A stretch of DNA of 64,000 nucleotides from Gerris lacustris (GCA_951217055.1 OX578276.1:10060580-10124579), one strand, 5' to 3'; positions 32,487-42,841 are shown, counted from the first letter of the stretch. Notes: generated from the letters alone by a model not told the origin. Program-made: numbers and translations.

Positions 32487-32560
32487 GCATATTTCGTTGA
32501 ATGTAAGAAGCTCGCTTACGCTCGCTTCAATTAAAACCTTTGTTATAAATCTGGGGCTAT
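30000..32560. mobile_element. Large foldback element with arms of about 500-600 bp
   Basis: The sequence at 30005-30620 (for example CCAATGCCCAGGCTGAGTTC) reappears in reverse complement at 32005-32460 (GAACTTAGCCTGAGTATTAG). The right arm ends with a CAGACAGACAGACAGACAGA run. Both arms include an imperfect GTTCACGCG...CGCGTGAAC type hairpin. The middle (30660-32000) is AT-rich without recognised genes. A related partial copy lies at 42842-43175 plus 44440-44530. Confidence 0.65.
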
Positions 32561-32650
32561 CTGCGGGCCACTTCCGACTAACCACCCAAATATCATTCAA
32601 ATCAGAAGAGTAGTTTTGAAGATATAGGTGTAAATAAATTTATATGTTTG

Positions 32651-32850
32651 NNNNNNNNNNNNNNNNNNNNNNNNNNNNNNNNNNNNNNNNNNNNNNNNNN
32701 NNNNNNNNNNNNNNNNNNNNNNNNNNNNNNNNNNNNNNNNNNNNNNNNNNNNNNNNNNNNNNNNNNNNNNNNNNNNNNNNNNNNNNNNNNNNNNNNNNNN
32801 NNNNNNNNNNNNNNNNNNNNNNNNNNNNNNNNNNNNNNNNNNNNNNNNNN
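32651..32850. other. Assembly gap, 200 N
   Basis: Two hundred consecutive N, a conventional placeholder for unknown length. Open frames across it are meaningless. Confidence 0.99.
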
Positions 32851-33836
32851 AAGTCGGTGCGTGTAAAGGGAGGTTGTACAACCTGCGGGCCAACCCCGAT
32901 CTCTACCTTCCTTCCACTACATATATTTTACTAAATTTATTGCCTAGGCAGCAAAAATTGGTTTGCTGAGGATTTTTTTCCGGCTAAGCCGCGCCCAGAT
33001 TCCTTGCTACACATAAAAAAAAACTTTTTTTGTTTTATATATAATCTTTAACCTAAATTATTTGAGCATTTTACCTTAAAAATACTACGAATTTATAAAA
33101 TAAGGTATAAAATAAATAATAATTTATAAAATAAATGAGTATTACTAAAAAAAGGTTTATTAATACTCATAATAGATTATATTTATAAAAAAGAATGCAG
33201 TAAAAAGATAAATAGAAATTAAAATATTACAGAAAATATTAGGTCTTAAAATAATCTTAAATAAATTAATTTAGTGGCAACACTGCAGCTCGTCTATTAA
33301 GGAAGATTGGGTTAGAGATTGGGGTAGAAATCGGTGTGGTGTAAACGCTCCCAGGTTGCAACGATATATCGTGCGATTTATCTTCCTTCAGATTGCACCG
33401 ACAAATCGCAAGGTGTAAGGCCGGTTTAAGTTACGTAATTTTTTACGCAACTTTCAGCGTCCTTTCCGTCACCTCGTGTACTCCGTTTTTCCTACCTTTC
33501 TTTTTTCCCTTTTTTCTCTCTCTCTCTCTCACCCTTTGACACTTTCCTTTTTTTTCTTTTTTTTCTAGTATTCGTCCTATCCTTCTCTCCGAACTTTCGG
33601 ATTCTGTTCCTTTCCTCCTTGTCCACTACTTTATTCTCCTCATAACCTTCTACCTCAGTATCCTTTTCTTTCTGTTTCCTTTCTTAGTATTCCTTGTTTT
33701 CTTTCTTATTTCCTTCCCTTCTTCTGTCCTTCCTGTCTCAACTCTCTTTTTTTTTCCTTTTTTTTTTACTACTTATCTTTTTCTTATTTCTTTTACTTTT
33801 TTTTATTTTATTCTTATTTCTTTTACTTTTTTTTTA
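32851..33836. other. No gene; AT-rich then 350-bp polypyrimidine tract
   Basis: From about 33480 to 33836 the plus strand is almost entirely C and T with a (TC)n core near 33513, ending just before a perfect hairpin. Confidence 0.6.
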
Positions 33837-33868
33837 TGAAAGGAACCCGCTACCGCGGGTTCCTTTCA
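33837..33868. repeat. Perfect 14-bp-arm hairpin
   Basis: TGAAAGGAACCCGC, loop TACC, then the exact complement. It separates the pyrimidine tract from the following ORF. Confidence 0.9.
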
Positions 33869-33905
33869 GGGACACTGCTCTAGCGGGGGTGTCTCTCAGC
33901 ACCCT

Positions 33906-34200
33906 GTGGGACCTGGAGGGGTGCTGAACACCTACTCACTGACTCCTATGGGTCAGTGGATGGGCAATAGTCCTTATGGTTTTGGATTCTTTCCGAGTCC
34001 GACACCGTGGGGATGCTGGCCTACGAATCCTGGCCCCAATCCTTATTGGCTAGGATTTAACCCAGGAATGGGTATGCCGCAGCATCAGATGGCGATGTCT
34101 CAGGGGCAGGCACTGTCGCAGGTCTCTGGGTGTCACGTCTGCAGCTGTGGGGCAACTCCCGCTAACACGGCCTCCACCTCCTTGATAATAGAATTTACGC
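33906..34200 (+). CDS. Uncharacterised Gly/Pro/Trp/Met-rich ORF segment
   Basis: Open frame with a composition unlike its surroundings: repeated Pro, Trp, Gly and Met (FFPSPTPWGCWPTNPGPNPY, then MGMPQHQMAM) and a terminal CHVCSCG. Local GC is much higher than in the flanks. The frame continues into the hAT/ZMYM-like region at about 34200. I do not recognise the family. It could be a chimeric N-terminus of the element, a captured exon, or an LTR-retrotransposon leader. The upstream polypyrimidine tract would suit a splice acceptor, but none is clearly supported. Confidence 0.3.
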
Positions 34201-35250
34201 AGCATCAAGAAGAGAAAAAGTTTGCTACAGCAAAAAAGGAAAGAGACAAATTAAATATTGGTTCTAATATTATTGTTTCGAGCTTATGGTCTGCAGGCAG
34301 CTTTTCTTTGCCCAAAAGGAGACTTATCCGTTTGCAATTACAAAAGCAAATTATCTCCCTTCAATTTGTCGATATATGATTACCAAACAAAGCAAAGGCA
34401 TTGTTACGTTTGGCAAAAAGGGGATGCCAATAAAGGCGCAAATTAAATTGCAACTTGCCGTTTTTAGTATTTAAAAAAAAAAAAAAAAAAAAGTAGAAAC
34501 GTGCTCCGATGAGAAAGTTAATTGCCCATCAACAAAAGAATAAATTCACTAAACTAAATTAATACGGATTTTAATAACGCACATCTTGTGGAGAAGCATT
34601 TCATAGGATTTTCAGAAGTAAATGATACATCAGGATCTAGACCGGCATCTAAATTTTTGGATGAAATAAAAACTTAAGGAGTGGACATAAATAATCGCAG
34701 AGGCCAAAAATATGACAATGCGGCGAATATGAGAGGAAAAAATAATGGGCTTCAGAGACACATTTTAAATTTAAATCCAATTTTGTTCCCTGTTCTTGTC
34801 ACAGAAGCAGTGAAATCCGTGGTTAACCATTTGAAAACACTGAAAAACGATGAAGAATTCCAGAAACTGATTGTTAGAGCTCGTGAATCGGCAGTTTGGA
34901 ACCCAGAGAAGCCTTTAGAAAAAGAAGCGAAATTTTGAATATGAATCAAACGACGAACCAATGGAAGATTCAGTACAAAAATTTAAAGTTGACGTTTATT
35001 TTAATTTATTAGAAACTGCTATAAATGCAACAGAAGAGCGATTTAAAGATGCAATAATAAATTTGGCTTTCTTCACACAATTCCAAAATGGTCTACATCA
35101 AACAAAGAAGATGATTTAACATTTTAAGGATCTAGAAATGATACTAACTGATGATAACAATAACAAAGATGTTGATGGTATTCAACTTTAAGAAGATCTA
35201 TTATTTATTTCAATTTTGTTGAAACCATCAGATGATCTCAGTATTTTAGA
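34200..35250 (+). pseudogene. hAT transposase relic, ZMYM1-like
   Basis: Fragments in several frames: EKKFATAKKERDKLNIGSNI, FSLPKR, a KKGMPIKAQ frame, then VEKHFIGFSEVND (34590), GVDINNRRGQKYDNAANMRG (34680-34740), KNNGLQRHILNLNPI, and finally FKVDVYFNLLETAINATEER with FFTQFQNGLHQ (to about 35100). DINNxRGQxYDNxANMxG is a signature of the hAT-derived zinc finger MYM-type protein 1 group. At least three stops or frameshifts and missing blocks show a dead copy. The dimerisation end was not found. Confidence 0.75.
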
Positions 35251-35365
35251 AAATATATTTTTCTACGATTGATACGAAATATAAACATTATTATATCTCT
35301 GTTTAGATGCGTAGAAAGTGATTATTTACGTACTTGTATTCATTGCGCATGCGCGTCTCATAGTT

Positions 35366-35421
35366 CTGAAGAATTCCTCTTCTTTACCACGCTAGCGCGG
35401 TAAAGAAGAGGAATTCTTCAG
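35366..35421. repeat. 56-bp near-perfect palindrome
   Basis: Arms CTGAAGAATTCCTCTTCTTT are exactly mirrored, and the centre CGCTAGCG is itself self-complementary. Only one A/C pair breaks the symmetry. Confidence 0.9.
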
Positions 35422-37700
35422 CTTTACGTACGATTACCGAGTTTGTTTACCTTTAACAAAACTAATTTGCTATTCTTTTTTTAAAGTAACTGTTTATATC
35501 GAGTTTTTAGTGAAAAACAATGAATGAATCAAGTGGCTTTGACGAAAATTTAGAGAATAATACTCCTCCAGAAATAATTAATTCGGCAAAAAACACAAGT
35601 CAAGATTAATGCCATCTTTATCAAGAGAAGAGATTCGAACTTACATACACCAAGTTTATTTTTTTCTGTATTTATTATTTAAATCTAACAATCGGTAGAT
35701 AAAGTACGGTACGCAACTCGTGGGAAAACGGCATTTTGCATTGCTCGTGTGGTTTTACTACCCTCGCTGTCGCTCGGGTGCAAACTCCACACTCGCATGC
35801 AAAATGCTACTTTCCGCACTCGACGCGTAATATACTATTACACAATAAATCAATACCAATTTATCCAAATTTATATATTGCTTTGAAAATACTATTGACT
35901 AGCCTTGAAAATACTATCGACTATCCCAGTTCATGGGCGTATCCAGGGTGGGGCAGCTGCACCCCCCCCCCCCCCCTTACAAGATGGAAATAATTGGTCC
36001 GATAAATCAAACAAAACTTTCTCATATCTTGTATTTAAATCATATAATTTCTCGTTTAATTGTTTTATTTTTAAACATATTTAAAGCCGCTCAACAGGTG
36101 GTTGTTTACTTTTTGTTTTTAATTTTCAACAAAAACAGATTTATTTTTGTCAATATCTCGGAAGCTATATTTTTCCCAGGAAAAAATTATCTTATTTAAA
36201 AAATAATTAGTTGTTTTGACTGAGATTTTGTGGTACCACTTCATAATTATGACTAGAGAGGTTAAAAAAGAAACACAACAATATTGTCACCACAATTTTA
36301 AAAATTGTGGTTACAATATTGTTGTGGTACTTTCTACCAACCTCTCTAGTCATAATCTTATTTAAAAGGACTAAATTTTAGATTTTCAAGATCATAATCG
36401 ATAATACCGTTTTAAATTTTTAAGGGTAAATCCAAATAACCTAAAATGTATTTCTTGAGTTAGGCTCAGGTTATGATTTTTCTGAATCTGTAATCGAAAT
36501 CGGCCTAGTAGTTTAAAAAAGGGACAGAGGTTAAATTTTATTAAAGGGACAGGAGTTCACGTTCAGCCCGGCACGCCGCGCCGCGTCGGCTTGCCAGCTG
36601 GCCTTCCGCCGCACAGTTGCGGGGCCAATTATTATAGGTTGGCACAACAACCCTACCTCTTACCTCATTCACTTCGTCTACAAGTTGTCGGGAAAAATTT
36701 GTTCAATATTCTCAAAAGTTTGATTTCTTCAGTTTTCATCATTTTTTTAAAGGTAAGCAAATAATATCTTAGATTTACACATTAATTATTACTTAACTTT
36801 AAATTAAAGTGCTTTAGTAAATATAATATTTAACTTATAATTGCAAAAAAAAAAAATCTCTTTTTTTTTACTTGGTCGTTATATTTTTTATTTTAAGATC
36901 AATAACTTATTAATTTTTTTTTTAGTTTGAATATATTATATAAACGAAGTTAAAATGATTTCTAATAAAATTTATTTATAAATGATTCTATAATTACTAG
37001 AATTTGAAGTTTTATTGAATTTTTCTATGCATAGCAAAATGCCCAAGGGAAGCTTAGCTAAACATATTTTCACCACCCTTGTGTCATATGACATAATTTA
37101 ACTAGAATGTTATTTTTTACATAATATTTCAATTTAAATAACTGAAGCATGTATTTCTCAATGGCATTCTCCCCAAAATATGTGATTCACATGCAAAGAA
37201 GTAAAATTGGTACACTGATGGATTACTTTCGACTTGTTCAACAATTCGGAAGAGGATACTTGAAAATTAGTGCGTAATTTTTCAAGAGTACAAAAATAAG
37301 AATAATATTATGAAGTATTTACAGTTTTAGCCTATTACTCTCAGATTTGTTAGGTAACAGTTAAAAAAAAATACATAGTATGTATATATTTGTACAAATC
37401 AACAACCCTAAAGGGGTTATGGCAGATGGTTTTGCATAAGTTGGGCGCTAATCCCTACCCTATTCATTTTTCTAAGAGTAATCTTGATGTTTGTTCGTAC
37501 TTTGTATTTAAATAAACTTGGAAAACCCTTGCCCCCTCTTAATGACCTTTACTTTTCAAGGCCCAAGTAATCCGTTGTATTCTTCAAGTAGTTGCGTTTA
37601 TATCTAATTCCCGTTATTATTACCCCTGACTAAATTTATAACTATTGAGGTTTATCATACAACTATTCCAATATTTTAGAAGTATTATAGTTTATAAATA
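35422..37700. other. AT-rich stretch with repeat fragments, no gene
   Basis: Near 35930-35985 a degenerate hAT-MITE end (GGGCGTATCCAGGG plus C run) is seen. A 111-bp palindrome lies at 36246-36356, and a short GC-rich block (CGGCACGCCGCGCCGCG) at 36570. No coding frame with family motifs was found. Confidence 0.5.
36246..36356. repeat. 111-bp palindrome
   Basis: ATTATGACTAGAGAGGTT is mirrored at 36339-36356, and ACAACAATATTGT with CCACAATTTT forms the inner arms, centred at about 36300. Confidence 0.85.
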
Positions 37701-37759
37701 CCCTGTACAATATGTCCTTGTTTTTACCAAAATATGTACTATTTTCTTTTCTTTTTTTA

Positions 37760-38730
37760 GGAATGGATGCACCGTCTACGTCTCAGGGTCGTCCAAGGAA
37801 AAGGTCGAAATCTGAGGGCGATGATGTGAGAAGGGTCTACACAGAGGAGGAGTTGTTCTGTTTGGGAAATTTAATCAGAATGTTTCTGATGGGGAAATTT
37901 CCTTCGACGACTCGGATTTCTCGTCAGAAAATGAGCCCCCAGCAACTTCTAAACGAAGGATCTGTACAGGAAGAGTCGAGTGATTCTGATTCCAGCATTC
38001 CTCTCGCTGAAAAAATTACCAAAATCTGGTATCCTACCTGTCCACGATTGGAGAAAAGTCCATTTTAAGGCGAGTCGTGGTTCATCAATCAACCTCAAGG
38101 TACCAGCCCGATTGCTTATTTTCGCTTCCTATTCACGGACTCGTTGATCGACATGGTAGTAAAGGGATATAATGCCTATGCTTCGTCTCTTCTGGTTAAC
38201 AACGTGTCTCCAAAGTCCTTTGTCAAGTGGAAAGATTACTGCTGAGGAGTTCAAAATATTTTTTGCATTATTTTTTTAATGGGGATAATTAAATTAAATA
38301 GATTAAAAGATTATTGGAGAGGAGATTACCTCTTTCAAATGCCCATTCCTAAATTTATGTCTCGCGACAAATTCTTATTAATTTCAAGGGCTCTTCATTT
38401 TTCTATGGACCCAAATTTAATTGACCCTCTTAAGAAGATTCGGCCAGTAATAACATACTTCAAATCATGAAATCCAATTATTACCCGTCAAAGAATTTAT
38501 CTATAGATGAAAGTATGGTGTTATGGCGAGGACGTTTATCGTTTCGTCAATACGTAACTGGCAAACGACACAAGTACGGAATAAAGGTGTATGTATTGGC
38601 TGAGCCTGATGGACTTGTCCATAAAATCCATGTTTATGGCGGAGCTAAAGATGCAGAGGTTACGTACGAACACTATTGGAAGGAAAACTACAAGTTTAAT
38701 TGTAAGTATTATTATGACGTACGCTATTAG
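37760..38730 (+). pseudogene. piggyBac-type transposase relic
   Basis: N-terminal acidic/Ser-rich region (37760-38030) followed by pieces typical of piggyBac transposases: MGIIKLNRLKDYW, FMSRDKFLLISRALHFS (38279-38440), KNLSIDESMVLWRGRLSF with the first catalytic Asp of the DDD triad, and RQYVTGKRHKYGIKVYVL (38467-38620), then HVYGG. A stop after SPF at 38068, a T-run frameshift near 38270, and a stop at 38468 separate the blocks. The second and third catalytic Asp and the Cys-rich C-terminus are absent, so the copy is truncated shortly after 38700. Confidence 0.85.
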
Positions 38731-38830
38731 CGTAAATTGTTATGTTTTTATATGTTATATATTTTTTATGCTTCTTAAATTTTAAACTTAAGTTTTTATT
38801 AATTGTAAGTAAAAATCTTTGAATTCATCT

Positions 38831-39013
38831 CTAATGGCAAAATATTCTTTTTTGAGAAAACCTTCCTTTATAATTGAAAAAATCACTTCCAGATTTGGGT
38901 GGGGCCTTAATAAAAACATGCTTTCCGTCAATAGCACCTACGCAGTTGTAAAAATTCCATTTTAAAGTAAAGTCCTCCGCAATTTTCTTGCAAGGGGTGC
39001 AAGGGCGTGACAC
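38831..39013 (-). pseudogene. PIF/Harbinger transposase fragment
   Basis: Minus-strand frame [20 protein letters not shown], then [20 protein letters not shown], the start of the DDE_Tnp_4 nuclease with its first catalytic Asp in AIDGKH. It is cut upstream by the ribozyme-bearing repeat at 39031. With the plus-strand MADF relic at 39640-40290 it makes the usual divergent pair of a Harbinger element. Confidence 0.8.
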
Positions 39014-39078
39014 ATGAATGCCGAGCCAACTATCTGATCTTCTTGATTTGGTATAGGTTCAGAGTTGGGTGGGCGTGG

Positions 39079-39121
39079 GCATCGTCGGGCCCCTGATGAG
39101 TCGGACGCGACGAAACGATGC
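39079..39121 (+). ncRNA. Type III hammerhead ribozyme, copy 1
   Basis: Core CUGAUGA, stem II GUCG-GACG-CGAC, then GAAA. Stem III is a perfect 7-bp pairing between GCAUCGU and ACGAUGC, giving the cleavage triplet GUC at 39084-39086. Stem I is reduced to the self-complementary GGGCCC with no loop. All conserved core positions are present. Confidence 0.8.
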
Positions 39122-39392
39122 AGGACATGGCGTAATGCCGAGCCAACATCATAGTGACGTATAGTCTAATGTTGGAACAGTGCCTATGTGTCACGCTTGC
39201 GTGGCACATCCCTTGGTGTCTCTCACTAACACAAATTGTGTACCTTATTGCAGTGTGCAAAAACACGGTATTCCATTGCTGATTTGTTTTGCCAGCCAAG
39301 CAAGAATGGCGGTGTGGGAGCACGCTCGTCTCTGATAAAGCCCAATAGCATATCTGATCTTCTTGATTTGGTATAGGTTCAGAGTTGGGTGG

Positions 39393-39435
39393 GCATCGTC
39401 GGGCCCCTGATGAGTCGGACGCGACGAAACGATGC
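39393..39435 (+). ncRNA. Type III hammerhead ribozyme, copy 2
   Basis: Base-for-base the same 43-nt structure as copy 1, cleavage predicted after 39400. Cleavage at both sites would release a 314-nt RNA. Confidence 0.8.
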
Positions 39436-39639
39436 AGGACATGGCGTAATGCCGAGCCAACATCATTGTGACGTATAGTCTAATGTTGGAACAGTGCCTA
39501 TGTGTCACGCTTGCGTGGCACATCCCTTGGTGTCTCTCACTAACACAAATTGTGTAAAAACATATAATATTGTATACAGATATCAAAATATTATTATAAT
39601 TTGATAATATATGCTCTAATACATTCTAGATTTTAATTA

Positions 39640-40290
39640 ACTGTCGTTACAGGAACCTGCGCCAGGAACATTTGGAAGAAACTGAGGGATGCCTAATGCC
39701 TATCGCTGCTGCCTAAAAAAAGAGAAAAAGCCAAAGCAGTGGTTCCGCCGCTTCTTCCTCTTATACTTGGAAGCACCAAGATTTAATGTCTTTCCTGCTA
39801 CCATACATGAAAGGCCGACCCCGCTCTACAAGTGAATGAGCCACGACTCCTCAAAGTGCAGAAGAAACTGAGCCCGAACAAGATTTGGAATGTGCCACCG
39901 AAGAAGCAGATATTATGGCTACCCCATCATCACCCGTACAACATGCCTCTTCTTCCAAAAAGAAAGCTAATCCAGTACTGTACTTTTTTTAAAAAAAATG
40001 AGGCAAAGAAAGAAGACGAAAGATCCAGTGACAGAGAAATGCTGAAATGGAAACTTCTGCAACCTGAGGATGGACTAAAGCTATTTTTTTTTATTCAATG
40101 TAAGCAGCTACAAAAAGGTTACCCAATCATTTGCAGAGAAAAGTCAAGAGGGGGCTGTTTGATGTTGTTTCCAATACAGAAGATGAGGCTGAGTTCTCAG
40201 CCTGTTCTACTCGTACTTCTAGCACAGCCAGTGAAACCACCTCTCAAGACAATTCTCAACCAATACCTTGACTGCCCTCCTATATAATAC
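39640..40290 (+). pseudogene. MADF/BESS accessory protein relic of a Harbinger element
   Basis: From about 39650 the frame has ARNIWKKLRDAYRCCLKK, then WKHQDLMSFLLPYMKGRPRS, the end of a MADF (Myb/SANT-like) DNA-binding domain. An acidic, Ser-rich linker with KKKANPVLYFF and a C-terminal DEAEFSACST segment follow. Harbinger transposons encode such a protein on the strand opposite to the transposase, as here. Frameshifts near 39700 and 39990 and the loss of the N-terminus mark it as dead. Confidence 0.6.
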
Positions 40291-40561
40291 TTCAACATGC
40301 AACACCAGCATTATTAATAGAGGTGTTAAATAAAAAAATATGTAAATATACAAAATTTGTAAATTGGTTATTATAGTATTAAGTTGTTTAATACAAAAAA
40401 TTAATAAGCAAAATATATATGTGTAGGGAAAGACAACTGTGTAATAAAAAATAACTTTAAACAGAGAAAAATATAATTAAACTCACAAGAAAGAAATTAC
40501 AACTCGGCACATCAACAAAAAACAACCAAAAATCACAGGGAAGTACTTGCGTCCAAGTACT

Positions 40562-41721
40562 TTTTAGGGTTTTGTAGAAGATTAAGCATGCCCGTTATGT
40601 AATTATGATTTTATTCTTCGATCTCAAGGGTCCGGGTTCGATTCCCCGGGGGGTCACAATGTTTTTCATCGGTAATAACGACTAGAAAAATTCATTTTTT
40701 CAGACCATTTCCATCGCTTCACCATAAGGTATAACCATGAATTATTTCGAAATTTTAGGACCACCCGTTATATCGTGGTTGGGGAGGGGGGAAATTTTTG
40801 GGGTATATTTTGACTTATAAAATGAATAAAGAATGAAAAATTAAAAAAAGCAAATATATATTTGAATCCTACTCTCCACCAGCTTTCATATGATACCCAA
40901 CTCAAAATTTAAAAAAATAAAATTTTTGGCGCACTTCAAATTTTTGCGCCCAAAATTGGCAATTTTTTAAAATTTGGGATGAACTCCCGGAATTTTCATC
41001 GCCCCACAATAAGGCATTAGCATGAATTATTTCGAAATTTTAGGACCAGCCGAAGTATAGTGGTTGGGGGGGGGGGGGAATTTTTTTTGGGTATATTTTG
41101 ATTTTTTTACCCAATAAGGGATGCAAAATTTAAAAATGTATATATATCTTTGCGTCCTACTCTTCAGCAGCTTTCATTTGATACCCAACTCAAAATTTTA
41201 AAAAAATAAAATTTTTGGCACACTTCAAATTTTCTAGCCCAAAATTGGCAATTTTTTAAAATTCGGGATGAACCTTCGGAATTTTCATCGCCCCACAATA
41301 AGGCATTAGCATGAATTATTTCGAAATGTTAGGACCAGCCGAAGAATAGTGGTTGGGGGGGGGGGAATTTTTTTTTGGGTATATTTTGATTTTTTTACCC
41401 AATAAGGAATGCAAAATTTACAAAAGCATATATATATTTGCGTCCTACTCTTCAGCAGCTTTCATTTGATACCCCACTCGAAAATTAAAAAAAATATAAA
41501 TTTTTGAGTTTACAACATTTTTGCGAATTGCGCATGCGCATATTTAATTTTGAACTTCTGTATATTTTTCCTGTGGTTGGGTCAAAAAGTTACACCAGTA
41601 TTTTAAATTTCAGCTCTATAGCTTAAACGGTTCGGGCCCTATGAACCAAAGAGCGACGGACAGACGGACACATCACCCTCGGCATAAGGGTTTTGAGAAG
41701 AATCTACAAAACCCTAAAAAC
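40562..41721. repeat. Interspersed repeat with internal ~288-bp tandem units and TTTTTAGGGTTTTGTAGA ends
   Basis: TTTTTAGGGTTTTGTAGA at 40562 is mirrored at 41704-41721. Internal units containing CATCGC(C/T)(C/T)CACAATAAGG recur at about 40708, 40996 and 41284. A tRNA T-arm-like CCGGGTTCGATTCCCCGG sits at 40631. The right end carries a GGACGGACAGACGGACAC run and an AAGGGTTTTG...CAAAACCCT hairpin, shared with 61100-61500. Confidence 0.65.
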
Positions 41722-41836
41722 CAACCCGTTCTGTCCCCCGCCACTCTCTATCCAGGTTCGTTCTCACGCTGTATGGTTGGTTAGTATCTACATAATCGTC
41801 ATTCCCACATATGTATATTTTTTTTACTAACCTTAA

Positions 41837-42274
41837 TAGTCCAGGTGATAGCGTGCAAAAAAGTGTCTGACTAACATCAACCTAGAATATTGTATAGAAG
41901 TCAATCTTTTAGCGCCTTTTAAGAATATGTGGTCGGCTAAGTTCGCCTGCGGGACATAGCTTTGCAATAGACGTTTGAAAAAGACAAACCGGTGGAGAAC
42001 GGCCATGTCTCACCAAATATGGTGACAATGTGATTTTCATGATCCTGAGTACAGAATTAGATAGTAGACCGAAAATCAAGTTAATGTTAGTTTGTCCCTT
42101 GATAGGTGACCACGTTTATTTTTAGTAATATTTGAATAACTAACCTGTCAAGTGTGAAAGCAATGTCCCGCAGACGAACTTAAACGACCACATATTCTTA
42201 AAAGGCACAATTAAAAGGCAAAATTCTAGCTTGATGTTAGTCAGACACTTTTTTGCACGCTATCTCCTGGACTA
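41837..42274. mobile_element. 438-bp TIR element, TAGTCCAGG subfamily
   Basis: Ends TAGTCCAGGTGATAGCGTGC and GCACGCTATCTCCTGGACTA are inverted, and the repeat continues through AAAAAAGTGTCTGACTAACATC for about 45 bp and again through CTTTTAAGAATATGTGGTCG. Flanks are TAA and TTA. A shorter relative lies at 48737-48955. Confidence 0.75.
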
Positions 42275-42283
42275 TTATGTAAT

Positions 42284-42841
42284 TTGAATGGGTCCCGATA
42301 AAAATCGTCAGTTCGGGGTGAGGGCCTCTCGCATTACCGCCAGGGAACGACACTCGAACGGTGGCCAGAGCACGGACGCCCAGACGGAACGCTGCCTGGA
42401 GTCTGCCACTGGATGGACTGGACAGCGTTCATCGCCAAGCTGGCCACCCAGGAAGCCAAGTCAGGCCGTATCGCAGGGCGCTACCCCCAGCTCTGGAGGC
42501 CTCTCACTCCAGCTAGCCAGGACCACCCAGGGACCCAGTCAGCCGCCGCCAATCTACCTTCTACCCCCGCTGGCCAGTTGTCTTCCAGAAGTTTCCGCTT
42601 TAGAAGAGGAGCTACTCTGAACCCCACCAGGGGAGCTCCAGCGGAGCCACCATCGAACCGCCAGTGGAGCGAAGTAACGGAAGCAGTCGCCTCCATTGTG
42701 ACTCCAGAGAAGGATTACTGGAGGACGTTGGAGGATATCTTCGGCCCGACCCCTGAAGGAGACCACTGGGACCGGCCTGGAGGAGGGACCAGGCAAGAAG
42801 AAACTTTTTTTTTATATACCTTGAGTGTGATATTCTTTTGA
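42284..42841 (+). CDS. GC-rich open segment of unknown nature
   Basis: A 142-codon frame (42413-42841) begins MDWTAFIAKLATQ and continues with a Pro/Ser/Arg-rich part and EVTEAVASIVTPEKDYWRTL near the end. An overlapping frame of 110 codons is also open, which is expected in GC-rich sequence. The block is far richer in GC than its surroundings and ends abruptly at a T run. I do not recognise the product. It could be a gag fragment of a retroelement or a captured host exon. Confidence 0.25.

Larger units (their letters stand above)
39031..39556. mobile_element. Retrozyme-like tandem repeat (1.65 units of ~314-320 bp)
   Basis: Copy 1 runs 39031-39350 and copy 2 runs 39351-39556, nearly identical except for a 6-bp insertion in copy 1. 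Both contain a full hammerhead ribozyme. No coding potential. A short piece (ATGCCGAGCCAAC at 39018-39030) matches the unit interior and may be an incomplete extra copy. It is inserted between two genes of a Harbinger relic. Confidence 0.85.

Noticed and set aside
32597..32934. Open frames spanning the N run
   Set aside because: They consist mostly of unknown residues; the gap makes them uninterpretable.
39030..39586. Two minus-strand ORFs of 97 and 113 codons with identical repeats
   Set aside because: They are antisense readings through the ribozyme repeat; no domain is present and the second is only the duplicated unit.
40618..40660. Possible tRNA gene (GGTTCGATTCC T-arm)
   Set aside because: Only a T-arm is present; no acceptor, D or anticodon arm pairs with it, so it is a SINE or repeat remnant.
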